From Natrialba magadii ATCC 43099 (GTDB lineage: Archaea; Halobacteriota; Halobacteria; Halobacteriales; Natrialbaceae), in assembly GCF_000025625.1 (NCBI RefSeq), contig NC_013922.1, positions 1,550,001 to 1,614,000 on the forward strand: a stretch of DNA of 64,000 nt, given 5' to 3'. The notes under the pieces were generated by a model. That model was not told the origin of the DNA. It worked only from the letters and a program-made list of their open reading frames with translations, and ran no database searches. Shown in pieces: positions 8,382 through 16,563 of the stretch. The first letter of the stretch is position 1. Each line of letters starts with the position of its first letter. The position numbers were made by a program, and so were the translations under genes.

Positions 8382-9881
8382 ATGGTCGACGCCGACACCC
8401 GACCGAACGTCCTGCTCGTGCTCACGGATCAGGAACGCTACGACTGCAGCGCTCTCGACGGGCCGGTCGCCGAAACGGTCGAAACGGAGACGATAGACCA
8501 CCTCTCGGCGACCGGTACGCACTTCGAGCGCGCGTTCACTCCGATCAGCATCTGCTCGAGCGCTCGCGCATCGCTCCTGACCGGCCAGTTCCCCCACGGT
8601 CACGGCATGCTGAACAACTGCCACGAGGACGACGCCCTCCAACCTAACCTGCCACCCGGCGTCCCGACGTTCTCGGAGAAACTCGACGACGCTGGCTACC
8701 ACCTGACCTACACCGGGAAGTGGCACGTCGGCCGCGATCAAACTCCCGAGGACTTCGGGTTCTCCTATCTCGGCGGGAGCGACAAACACCACGACGACAT
8801 CGACGACGCGTTCCGCGAGTACCGCGCCGAACGCGGGACGCCCGTCGGTGAGGCCGATCTCGACGATGTCATCTACACCGGCACCAATCCGCGGGACGAC
8901 AGCAACGGAACGTTCGTCGCCGCCACAACATCGGTCGAGGTCGAGGAGACGCGCGCCTGGTTCCTGGCCGAGCGTACTATCGACGCAATCGAGGAACACG
9001 CGAGCCGCGACCGCGACGCTCCATTTTTCCACCGAGCGGACTTCTACGGCCCACACCACCCCTACGTCGTCCCCGAACCCTACGCCTCGATGTACGACCC
9101 CGAGAACATTGATCTTCCCGAGAGCTACGCCGAAACCGACGCCGGGAAACCCCGAGTCCACGCGAACTACCGCTCCTACCGCGGTGTCGAACAGTTCGAC
9201 CGAGACGTCTGGAAAGAGGCCATCGCGAAGTACTGGGGTTTCGTCACCCTGATCGACGACCAGTTCGGCCGGATTCTGGATGCACTCGAGTCCACCGGCC
9301 TCACGGACGAGACGGTGGTCGTCCACGCCTCGGATCACGGCGATTTCGCTGGAGGGCACCGCCAGTTCAACAAGGGGCCGCTGATGTACGACGATACGTA
9401 TCACATCCCGCTGCAGGTGCGCTGGCCGGGCGTCACGGAGCCCGGATCGGTTCGCGAGGAACCGGTTCACCTCCACGATCTGGCAGCGACGTTCCTCGAG
9501 ATGGGTGGCGTGGCGATCCCCGAGAGTTTTGATTCGCGGAGCCTCGTGCCGTTGCTGGACGCTGACGGTCCGGAACAGGAATCAGCACCGTCGGCATGGC
9601 CTGATTCCGTCTTCGCCCAGTACCACGGCGACGAGTTCGGGCTCTACACCCAGCGAATGGTCCGAACGGACCGGTACAAGTACGTCTACAACGCGCCGGA
9701 CGTAGACGAGTTGTACGACCTCGAAGCGGATCCGGCGGAGTTGCAGAATTTGATCGACCACCCCGACTACGCCGACGTTCGTCGAGAGCTCCGAACCAGG
9801 CTCATCGACTGGATGGAGGAGACCGATGATCCAAATCGGCAGTGGGTGCCGGACGTGCTGCGGGCGGCAGAGGAGTCGTGA
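8382..9881 (+). CDS. Sulfatase (alkaline-phosphatase superfamily)
   Basis: The 499-residue enzyme hydrolyses sulfate esters. N-terminal NVLLVLTDQERYD supplies the first metal aspartate. CSSAR begins at Cys58 and is followed by ASLLTG, the site where the cysteine is converted to formylglycine. GKWHVG and HASDHGDFAGGH provide the remaining metal and substrate residues. The third position of the core motif is Ser rather than Pro or Ala. No export signal is visible from the chosen ATG at 8382; the frame extends 25 codons upstream, but that segment looks non-coding. No formylglycine-generating enzyme is nearby. The substrate is not predictable. Confidence 0.9.
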   Translation: MVDADTRPNVLLVLTDQERYDCSALDGPVAETVETETIDHLSATGTHFERAFTPISICSSARASLLTGQFPHGHGMLNNCHEDDALQPNLPPGVPTFSEKLDDAGYHLTYTGKWHVGRDQTPEDFGFSYLGGSDKHHDDIDDAFREYRAERGTPVGEADLDDVIYTGTNPRDDSNGTFVAATTSVEVEETRAWFLAERTIDAIEEHASRDRDAPFFHRADFYGPHHPYVVPEPYASMYDPENIDLPESYAETDAGKPRVHANYRSYRGVEQFDRDVWKEAIAKYWGFVTLIDDQFGRILDALESTGLTDETVVVHASDHGDFAGGHRQFNKGPLMYDDTYHIPLQVRWPGVTEPGSVREEPVHLHDLAATFLEMGGVAIPESFDSRSLVPLLDADGPEQESAPSAWPDSVFAQYHGDEFGLYTQRMVRTDRYKYVYNAPDVDELYDLEADPAELQNLIDHPDYADVRRELRTRLIDWMEETDDPNRQWVPDVLRAAEES

Positions 9882-9964
9882 CGGGGCCACGCTGTGAACC
9901 ACAGGCCGACCTAGACAGGATCACAGCAGTCCCAGGACACGGTGTTTATACTCCAACCGCGGCA

Positions 9965-10456
9965 ATGTCCTCGTATGAGCGCGCCACTCCCGAATGGGAC
10001 CGGAACTGGAATCAGAACCGGAGCCAGAACGCGACGGGTGATGCGATGACGGCCGCCGGCCGCAACGACGACGACATGACGGCCGAGGAGTACGAGGAAC
10101 TCGCCATCGCACTCGAGGGCCTGATCAGAGAACTGCGCGACGAACCGATCAAGGACTCCCGACTCGAGGGGCTGTTCGACGAGGCGACGACGAGCGACCC
10201 GCGCGTCTGGAACACGGTGACGGCGTTCATCGATGTCGAAGACGGTGAGGCAGTCGTCACCGACGAGTCGAAACTGGCACAGGGGAAGTGGGCCCCGGAA
10301 ATTGTCGCGGGCTGTGATACGATGGTCACGATCGATATCCAACGTGGGTTGATGCCGGACGATTTCAAGTATCTCGTCGGCAAGAAGCTGAGCGAGCAGG
10401 CCGAGGAGTTCAGGGAGAAAGCGACAGACGAAAGCGAGAGTGTGGATTCGCAGTAG
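9965..10456 (+). CDS. Conserved-type hypothetical protein
   Basis: The 163-residue acidic soluble protein has a low-complexity start (DRNWNQNRSQN, from a degenerate 6-base repeat) followed by a helical segment (EEYEELAIALEGLIRELRDE) and a mixed alpha/beta region ending in a helix. No catalytic motif is recognised. A TATA-like TTTATAC at about 9943 lies some 22 bases upstream, so translation from the ATG at 9965 would be nearly leaderless; internal ATGs at 10046 and 10076 are alternatives. The stop is followed almost at once by the 66-bp minisatellite. Confidence 0.6.
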   Translation: MSSYERATPEWDRNWNQNRSQNATGDAMTAAGRNDDDMTAEEYEELAIALEGLIRELRDEPIKDSRLEGLFDEATTSDPRVWNTVTAFIDVEDGEAVVTDESKLAQGKWAPEIVAGCDTMVTIDIQRGLMPDDFKYLVGKKLSEQAEEFREKATDESESVDSQ

Positions 10457-10471
10457 TGGCAGCGTAGTACC

Positions 10472-10666
10472 GGTGTAGCGCTGGCGTCGCGTCGGCGTAG
10501 CGGCGGTGTGGCGCTAGTGTAGCATCGGCGTAGCGGCGGTGTAGCGCTGGCGTCGCGTCGGCGTAGCGGCGGTGTGGCGCTAGTGTAGCATCGGCGTAGC
10601 GGCGGTGTAGCGCTGGCGTCGCGTCGGCGTAGCGGCGGTGTGGCGCTAGTGTAGCATCGGCGTAGC
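10472..10666. repeat. Tandem minisatellite, 66-bp period, three copies
   Basis: Units start at 10472, 10538 and 10604 with GGTGTAGCGCTGGCG and are essentially identical until the last few bases of the third. Each unit is two diverged 33-bp halves, because GGTGT(A/G)GCGCT recurs within it. The array lies between the stop at 10456 and the small membrane gene at 10824. It gives an artificial open frame on the minus strand that I do not consider a gene. Confidence 0.95.
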
Positions 10667-10823
10667 CTGGCACAACAAGACCAAAACGACAACCCCACCT
10701 CGTCTCGAACTCGCGAACCGAACTCGCCGGTTTACCCGTCCTCAGCCGCTCAGTGTAACGTTCTGGACCGCCCCAGTGTCACTCCAGCTACAGCTTTTTC
10801 TGCGAGGCGACCGAAGCGCACCT

Positions 10824-10964
10824 ATGCGTCTCTCTACGAAAGTACTCATCGTCGGGCTGCTCCTGATCGTGATCCCGATTCCGGTCCTCCCGCCGTTTGT
10901 CGGGGCAATCATCGGTTTCGGCGTCCTGCTGCTCGGGCTGTTCCTCCGGTTCATGGACCTGTGA
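10824..10964 (+). CDS. Small two-helix membrane protein (46 aa)
   Basis: The frame MRLSTKVLIVGLLLIVIPIP continues through a PPFVGAIIGFGVLLLG hairpin to a short basic end. The two hydrophobic segments of about 15-18 residues are joined by a proline turn. An upstream in-frame start adds 16 residues without membrane character, so the ATG at 10824 is preferred. This fits the many short haloarchaeal membrane proteins of unknown role. It converges on the JAMM gene with a 25-base gap. Confidence 0.6.
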   Translation: MRLSTKVLIVGLLLIVIPIPVLPPFVGAIIGFGVLLLGLFLRFMDL

Positions 10965-10989
10965 CGACGAATTGGGGACGAAGCGGACG

Positions 10990-11484
10990 TCAGGAGATGA
11001 TTCGCTCGCGTTCGAACTGCCCGCCGGACTCGCCGCCCACAGCATCGCCCGACCGCCACCGCCACGACCCCACCGCGAACGGCTCGAGTGAAACGATCAC
11101 GTACGAACGATCCGGCCAGGTCGCCGCCTCGACGTCCGTCTCGCTCGGTCGCGCCGGCCCGTTCGGATGGGTGTGATAGAAGCCGACGATCTCCTCGCCC
11201 GCCGCCTCGAGTCGCTCGAAGCACTCGAGTTGCTCCTCGGGATCGATCCGGTAGCGCGTCCGCGGGGTGTCGGCGACGTTGACGGTGGGATAGCTGGACT
11301 CGACACGGCTCCGATTCGCATCGAACGACCCGCCCAGAATCCCGCAGATTTCCTCGGGTGCGCCGTCACGAGCGTGGTCGCAGATCTCCTCGCAGATCGA
11401 GTCGGGGATGACGAGTGTCGGTTGGTCCTCGCTGTCGGCTGCGTCGGCAGGAAGGTGTTCGCCGGTATCCGACTCGCGAGTCAC
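10990..11484 (-). CDS. JAMM/MPN+ metalloprotease, desampylase-like
   Basis: The 164-residue protein has the complete JAMM zinc site: Glu45 in EEICGILGG, then His104-x-His106 in HTHPNG, Ser114 and Asp117 (H-x-H-x7-S-x2-D). In haloarchaea such enzymes (HvJAMM1) remove SAMP ubiquitin-like modifiers from proteins and act in sulfur-carrier recycling; I infer the same role. The first 25 residues are a disordered acidic extension. The start is a GTG that overlaps the stop of the upstream cobalamin-binding gene (GTGA), so the two genes are likely co-transcribed and translationally coupled. Confidence 0.88.
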   Translation of the reverse strand: MTRESDTGEHLPADAADSEDQPTLVIPDSICEEICDHARDGAPEEICGILGGSFDANRSRVESSYPTVNVADTPRTRYRIDPEEQLECFERLEAAGEEIVGFYHTHPNGPARPSETDVEAATWPDRSYVIVSLEPFAVGSWRWRSGDAVGGESGGQFERERIIS

Positions 11485-12533
11485 GGCTGTCTCCCCGCCG
11501 CTGCTCGATCCGTCTCGATGTTCTTCTCGAGTGCGTCGAGCGAGACGACAAGCTCGTCGGCTGTCGCTGGGTCGGACGAATCACCGAACAGATCCGGCCG
11601 AATGACCGGTGCAAGCGCCTCCAGCGTGTCGACTAACCGCGGCCCAGGGCGGTTCAGGTAGTGGTTGCCGTCCATCACCCAGACGCGCTCCTCCTGGACC
11701 GCGGTGAGCTCGTCCCAGCCTTCGCGCTCGGTGAGTTCCCCTATGTTTGCTGCCGTCTGCTCCAGCCCGAAGCCACAGGGTGCCACGACGAGACACTCTG
11801 GGTCGTACTCGCGTATTTCGTCCCACTCGCGCGGGCGGGAGCGTTCGCCGACATCGGCCAGGCCGTACTCGCCGCCGGTCCATTCGACGAGTTCGGCGGT
11901 CCAGTGGCCGGCGATCATGACGGGGTCTGTCCAGTCGAAGATGGCGACTCGTGGGCGTTCCTGCGGGGTGCAGTCCCGGGTGCGCTCTCGAACGCGATCG
12001 ACCCGGGACTCGAGTTCGGCTCGCACTTCGGCGGCGCGTTCCTCGCGACCGGTGGCGCGGCCGATGCGCTCGAGATCGGAGAGGACGTCCGCCATGCTGT
12101 GTGGGTCGGTCGTCAGCAGCTCCGGGTTGGCCGGAATGGACTCGAGTGCGTCCGCGATGGCGATGTCGTCGACGGCACAGACGTCGCACATCCCCTGCGT
12201 GATGACGAGGTCGGGGTCGAGGGCGGCGAGTGTGTCGGTGTCGATGTCGTAGACGCCGGGTGTGTCGGTGTCGATGTCGTAGACGCCGGGTGTGTCGCCT
12301 GTCTCGTCGTCATCGCCGGCCGTCTCACTCTCACTGTGAGCGTCCTCGACCACATCGAGCACCTGCTGATCGATCTCACTACTGGAGCCGTCGGTGTCGA
12401 TCCGCGAGCGAGTGATAGACGGGCCCGACTCGACCCGCGGCGGCCAGTCGCACTCGTGGGAGACGCCGGCAGGCTCGAGTCCGAGCGCGACGACCAGTTC
12501 GGTCGCCGAGGGGAGCGTCGTGACGATTTGCAT
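11481..12533 (-). CDS. Cobalamin-binding periplasmic-type protein, BtuF-like
   Basis: The 350-residue protein matches the helical-backbone metal-receptor fold: N-terminal IVTTLPSATELVVALGLEPA, then DLVITQGMCDVCAV, and later EYDPECLVVAPCGF. It lacks a signal peptide from the ATG at 12533, as do many haloarchaeal homologs annotated as cobalamin-binding proteins. A low-complexity acidic insertion at about residues 70-105 contains the decapeptide DTPGVYDIDT twice in tandem, encoded by a perfect 30-bp duplication. No BtuC or BtuD gene is near. It overlaps the desampylase start by four bases. Confidence 0.8.
   Translation of the reverse strand: MQIVTTLPSATELVVALGLEPAGVSHECDWPPRVESGPSITRSRIDTDGSSSEIDQQVLDVVEDAHSESETAGDDDETGDTPGVYDIDTDTPGVYDIDTDTLAALDPDLVITQGMCDVCAVDDIAIADALESIPANPELLTTDPHSMADVLSDLERIGRATGREERAAEVRAELESRVDRVRERTRDCTPQERPRVAIFDWTDPVMIAGHWTAELVEWTGGEYGLADVGERSRPREWDEIREYDPECLVVAPCGFGLEQTAANIGELTEREGWDELTAVQEERVWVMDGNHYLNRPGPRLVDTLEALAPVIRPDLFGDSSDPATADELVVSLDALEKNIETDRAAAGRQP
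12231..12290. repeat. Perfect 30-bp tandem duplication inside the BtuF-like gene
   Basis: Bases 12231-12260 and 12261-12290 are identical and start TGTGTCGGTGTCGATGTCGT. The duplication keeps the frame and adds ten residues (DTPGVYDIDT) in an acidic loop. The identity of the units suggests a recent event. Confidence 0.95.
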
Positions 12534-12590
12534 GGCTGGTCCTACACAGCGCGTGAGTAAAAGCAACGGCCTCGGTGATCAAGACAGCAG

Positions 12591-13229
12591 TCAGCGTTCG
12601 TTACCGGTGTCGTACCTGTCAGTGTCGGGTTCGTCGTCGGTGTCGTCAGAGTCCTCGAAGCCGTCAGCGGTGTCAAATCCGTTGGACTCGTCATCGCCCG
12701 CGCCGAACTCGTTCTCGTTGAATTCCGTGCCTACCATCGAGTCGTCTACACCGTCAGTATCGGCAGGACTCTCATCACCAGCAGTCGCTCCCTCGTCGAT
12801 ATCGAACGCATCCGTCTCGAGTTCCTTCCCATCAGCGACGACACTGCCATCCCGAATCTCGATCGTCACGCCGTCCTGCGTCTGCGTCTGGCCGAGCAGC
12901 GAACTCGTCGCGGACTCGACCTCCTGGTTTACGGACCACGCGAATCTGAGGACGGACTCGAGTCCGGTGCCGGCCTGGCGGGCGTGGTGGTCCGTGGTGA
13001 GTTCACCGAGGCTCACCGCACTCTCGGGGTGGAGATACTGAATTGGGTGGTCGTTCGGGACCTCGTGGAGGTCGACGTCGAACGACCAGAGGTACGGCAG
13101 CGCCTGAATCGCGTACCCCTTCGGCTTCGGCGCGCGGCGGCCGGCGGTGGACATGAGCGTTGCAATCGCCGTGGTTCCCGCGTCGGTGTCGTAGTAGACG
13201 CCGGGGAGGCCCGGAATTGAGAGTCGCAT
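12591..13229 (-). CDS. Hypothetical haloarchaeal protein with long acidic tail
   Basis: The 212-residue protein has an ordered N-terminal part of about 135 residues (start MRLSIPGLPGVYYDTDAGTT) and a disordered Asp/Glu/Ser-rich tail from about 145 to the end. No motif identifies a function. The ordered part mixes beta strands and helices, with TTDHHARQAG near residue 80 as the most distinctive piece. It lies between the BtuF-like gene and the PLD-like gene on the same strand, with gaps of 57 and 120 bases. Confidence 0.65.
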   Translation of the reverse strand: MRLSIPGLPGVYYDTDAGTTAIATLMSTAGRRAPKPKGYAIQALPYLWSFDVDLHEVPNDHPIQYLHPESAVSLGELTTDHHARQAGTGLESVLRFAWSVNQEVESATSSLLGQTQTQDGVTIEIRDGSVVADGKELETDAFDIDEGATAGDESPADTDGVDDSMVGTEFNENEFGAGDDESNGFDTADGFEDSDDTDDEPDTDRYDTGNER

Positions 13230-13349
13230 ACCGGATCGTGGGAGTTCGTTCGGGGTGAGTGTGAGCCTGGCAGTGCCAGCCCGCTTTTATACCCTTGCGA
13301 GCAGCCAGCTGTGGACGATTCGAAACTCGCGTGTGCTCGGTAATCGCGA

Positions 13350-13997
13350 TCAGGCGAACGCGTTCGAGAGCACCAGCCAGAGGATGACCATCCCGACGAC
13401 GTACGATGTTCGGTGGCTGAGCACGGCGCGGGTCGGCAAGAGCGTGCCCTTGTTGAACCAGTTGACGGCCGTCTTGGCCATCATCACCGGTTTGAAGAGG
13501 TCACGTCGGCGGATCGGATCACAGACTGCGAGCAAGTCCGTGATCCACGTGCGGAACGGCTCGATTCGACCGTCAGTCATCGACTTCCCCTCGACGTAGG
13601 CGCTCAGTTCGAGGTTCTGCTCGAACGCGACCTGTGTGAGGTTCGCCGAGCCGACGATCACGGCCGGGTTCTCGCCCTCCCGGAGGTAGAGCTTCGCGTG
13701 CAAGAACCCGTCAGGGTACTTGTAGAGAGTGACCTGCTCGTTTTCGTCGAGGTCCCGCAGGTCGCGTGCGATCGTCGCAGAGAACTGATCCGCCGCCGCG
13801 CCGACGACGATCACGAGTTCGTTCGTCGGCTCTCGCTCGAGAAACGCCTCGATATCGGGGCGCATCGCACGGTAGGCGTTGTGTGTGAAGAAGCCAGTGA
13901 CGAGGTAGATCGTCCCATCGTCCTCGAACAGCCGCGTTACCTGCTCCTCGACGTTTCGGTCTCCCCAGCGGTTGTTGACGAGTTCGATGTCACTCAT
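13350..13997 (-). CDS. PLD-like single-HKD protein with C-terminal membrane anchor
   Basis: The 215-residue protein has one phospholipase-D-type catalytic motif: His100-x-Lys102 in HAKLYL, followed by VIVGSANLT at about 114-121. Single-HKD proteins act as homodimers, cutting phosphodiesters in DNA, RNA or lipids. The N-terminal half resembles PLD-like nucleases (TIYLVTGFFTHNAY). The last 20 residues form a membrane helix (SYVVGMVILWLVLSN), so the catalytic domain would be tethered to the membrane, which is unusual for the nuclease branch. Membrane-lipid or defence-nuclease roles are both possible. Confidence 0.78.
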   Translation of the reverse strand: MSDIELVNNRWGDRNVEEQVTRLFEDDGTIYLVTGFFTHNAYRAMRPDIEAFLEREPTNELVIVVGAAADQFSATIARDLRDLDENEQVTLYKYPDGFLHAKLYLREGENPAVIVGSANLTQVAFEQNLELSAYVEGKSMTDGRIEPFRTWITDLLAVCDPIRRRDLFKPVMMAKTAVNWFNKGTLLPTRAVLSHRTSYVVGMVILWLVLSNAFA

Positions 13998-14121
13998 TTG
14001 TCTGCCTCTTCGATTGTCTCTGTACTCGACTGAGTGTCGATATATGCTTTCCCCATTTACCGGTTTCAGCGCCAGTGAGCGCTGTTCTCACACAACACGA
14101 GCTGTAACGAAAGGGGACCAC

Positions 14122-14727
14122 TCACCGGGTGACGTACCGCTCCGGCACGTACTGGCGGGCCCACGCCGGTAAGAACCGAACAGCCCACCGCGCGATGTCC
14201 TCGAGTCGCTTTCTCGCCCCCGTGTAGACGACCGAAACGCCGAGCAGAAGCGTAGCCAGGAGTTGCCAGTGCCACTCGAGTAGCGCCAACGATGGCACCG
14301 CGATGCCGACGGCGAGTGCGAGGTCCTCGGGCGCGCCGTCGTACCTGATCCAGCGCCGCGGCGGGATCCACCGGCCGCGGTAGTGGTCGTAGACGGAGCG
14401 TTCGGAGCGGTTGTGCCAGGGACGGGCACCGAGCCCGCAGGAGACGATATCACCGGCGTTGTGAAGGGCGGCAGCGAGGAGGAAGGCGAGGACGGCGAAC
14501 GTTGCAGCCGTTGGCACAGCGAGTGCGAGTACGAGAGCGATTCCGGCGGCTATGGTGCCGTAGATCGGGAGGTGGAACGTCTTCCGGTGTGTCGCGAGCA
14601 CGTCGAGGTCGGGTGTGATGCCGCCGACCACACCAGCCGCGAGTACTGTCGTGGCGTGGTCGGGAGCGAGCACCGCCAGCGGGAGGGCGACGAGGAGGCC
14701 GACGAGCGCGTGCGTCGTCACCATCAT
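14122..14727 (-). CDS. YdjM/DUF457-type membrane-bound metal-dependent hydrolase
   Basis: The 201-residue protein begins MMVTTHALVGLLVALPLAVL, with the metal-ligand histidine in the first helix, then GGITPDLDVLATHRKTFHLP, which matches the conserved D-x-D and H-R-x2-H signatures of the LexA-regulated YdjM/DUF457 family. Four or five membrane helices follow. The physiological substrate of the family is unsettled. The ATG at 14727 is chosen because the upstream in-frame extension lacks family character. Confidence 0.8.
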   Translation of the reverse strand: MMVTTHALVGLLVALPLAVLAPDHATTVLAAGVVGGITPDLDVLATHRKTFHLPIYGTIAAGIALVLALAVPTAATFAVLAFLLAAALHNAGDIVSCGLGARPWHNRSERSVYDHYRGRWIPPRRWIRYDGAPEDLALAVGIAVPSLALLEWHWQLLATLLLGVSVVYTGARKRLEDIARWAVRFLPAWARQYVPERYVTR

Positions 14728-14910
14728 CGGATCACGCTGGTAAGGCGAGAACGGAGATAAAGTCACGGCCGGCACGCGAGCGGACTGACAAGCGGGCGAG
14801 GTGACGGGAACGGCTGGCAGTCTCATACGGCTTGTTGTCGCGTTGTCGTTCTGTACCGGTGACGCTCCGGCGGGCCGGCGATCACCGGTAACACGCCACG
14901 ACGATCCGTG

Positions 14911-16440
14911 TCAGTAGCCGTCCAGCTCGTACAGTTCGCCGTACTTCGCCTCGACATAGTCGAGGAAGTAGTCGGCGGTGAGCGGTTCACCCGTCGCGAC
15001 CTCGATCAGTTCTTCCGTCGGGTAGCGCTGGCCGTAGCGGTGGACGTGCTCGGTCATCCACTCCCAGATCGGCTCGAACTCGCCCTCACGGACGAGGCCG
15101 TCGACGTCCAGATCGTCCCGGATCGCGGCGTCGAGCTGGGCGGCCAGCACGCTGCCGACGGTGTAGCCCTGGAACGCCGCAAAGCTGGCAGACCAGTGGG
15201 TATCCTGCAGGCAGCCGTCGGTATCGGTCTCGGGGACGACGCCGAGGTAGTCGTCCATCTTCTCGTTCCAGACGCGCGGGATCTCGGAGACATCGAGGTC
15301 GCCCTCGACGAACGCGCGGTCGATCTCACATCGGAGAATGATGTGGAGGTGGTAGGTGAGTTCGTCCGCCTCGACGCGGATCAGGTTCTCCGGATAGATT
15401 CGGTTCACCGCGGCGTAGGCTTCGTCGACGGTGACGTCTTCGAGGTGCGGGAAGTGCTCTTTCATCGTCGGCAGGAAGAACTCCCAGAACGGCTTCGTGC
15501 GGCCGACGTGGTTCTCCCAGAAGCGCGACTGGGACTCGTGGACGCCCGAGGAGAGCGACTCACCCAGCGGATTGCCGTACTCTCCCTTCGGCAGGCCGAG
15601 CTGGTAGGTCGCGTGGCCGAACTCGTGAATTGTCGCCATCAGCGCGTCGGTCGGGTCGTGTTCCCGGAATCGGGTCGTGATTCGGGCGTCGAACTGGTTG
15701 CCGGACATGAACGGGTGTGGCGCGGTGTCGAGCCGGCCGTGTTCCTCGGGGTAGCCAAGCAGGTCCACGACCTCCTGGGAGAGTGCCATCTGGTCGTCCT
15801 CGTCGTAGGTGTGGCCCCTGAACACCGACGGCAGCTCTCGTCCCTCGGTTTTGATCTCCTCGATCAGCGGCACGAGCCCCTCACGAAGTTCGTCGAAGAT
15901 TCCCTCGACCGACTCGAGTGGCAGGTACGGAAGCCGGTCCTCGTAGAGCACCCGGTAGGGATTCGCGTCGGGCTCGATGGCGGCCGCCCGTTCGCGGTGC
16001 AGATCGATCAGTTCCTCGAGATTCGGCGCGAAGTGCGCGAAGTCGTCCTCGGCTTTGGCCTCCTGCCAGACCTGCTGGGTTTCGACCTGGTGGGATGCGA
16101 CGCGTTCGACCAGTTCGGCCGGTATGTCGGCAGCGCGGTCGTACTGGCGGCGGAGTTCGCGAACGACGGCAGCCTGCTCGCCGGTCAGTTCGGCGGACTC
16201 GAGTTCGTCTAGCCAGGCACCGACGTCGTCGTCGACGAGCAGGTCGTGGCTGAGCCCCGAGAGCGTCGAGAGCTGGCCGGCTCGGGCGGGTGTCCCGCCC
16301 TCGGGCATCATCACGCGCTGGTCCCAGCCGAGCGCCATCGAGGCCATGTGGACGTTCGAGAGCTTCTCCGATCGCTCGAGGAGATCGTGGTACGCCTCGG
16401 GTGCGTCCGCAGTGTCGTGTGAATCGTCCGCGGTTGACAT
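14911..16440 (-). CDS. M32 metallocarboxypeptidase (Taq/Pfu type), first paralog
   Basis: The 509-residue zinc carboxypeptidase removes C-terminal residues from peptides in the cytoplasm. HEFGH lies at residues 272-276, with the downstream Glu in GVHESQSRFWENHVGR and the family block IRVEADELTYHLHIILR. The length matches thermostable carboxypeptidase 1. The start MSTADDSH at 16440 is chosen over an upstream ATG that adds eight atypical residues. A closely related paralog begins 124 bases beyond this gene on the same strand, so this is a tandem duplication. Confidence 0.93.
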   Translation of the reverse strand: MSTADDSHDTADAPEAYHDLLERSEKLSNVHMASMALGWDQRVMMPEGGTPARAGQLSTLSGLSHDLLVDDDVGAWLDELESAELTGEQAAVVRELRRQYDRAADIPAELVERVASHQVETQQVWQEAKAEDDFAHFAPNLEELIDLHRERAAAIEPDANPYRVLYEDRLPYLPLESVEGIFDELREGLVPLIEEIKTEGRELPSVFRGHTYDEDDQMALSQEVVDLLGYPEEHGRLDTAPHPFMSGNQFDARITTRFREHDPTDALMATIHEFGHATYQLGLPKGEYGNPLGESLSSGVHESQSRFWENHVGRTKPFWEFFLPTMKEHFPHLEDVTVDEAYAAVNRIYPENLIRVEADELTYHLHIILRCEIDRAFVEGDLDVSEIPRVWNEKMDDYLGVVPETDTDGCLQDTHWSASFAAFQGYTVGSVLAAQLDAAIRDDLDVDGLVREGEFEPIWEWMTEHVHRYGQRYPTEELIEVATGEPLTADYFLDYVEAKYGELYELDGY

Positions 16441-16563
16441 GTTCCATCTCGACGGACAGAGCAAGCGCTACTAAATCCTCGGGAAGGGGCGATCGAGACG
16501 GCCGGCAGCTGTAGACGGCTAAAACAGCAGAAAACGAATCTGTGAGGTTCGAGACGGCAGGTC

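Noticed and set aside
8283-9476. Minus-strand 397-codon open frame over the sulfatase
   Set aside because: Antisense to a gene with a complete sulfatase active site.
10410-10698. Minus-strand frames coding Thr/Ser/Arg-rich repeats
   Set aside because: Artefact of the 66-bp minisatellite being stop-free; no start signals and no conserved flank.
12236-12300. The doubled GTGTCGGTGTCGATGTCGT as a protein-binding site
   Set aside because: It lies inside a gene, keeps frame and is explained as coding duplication.
14908-16212. Plus-strand 434-codon open frame over the first M32 gene
   Set aside because: Antisense shadow; the same effect appears over the second M32 paralog.
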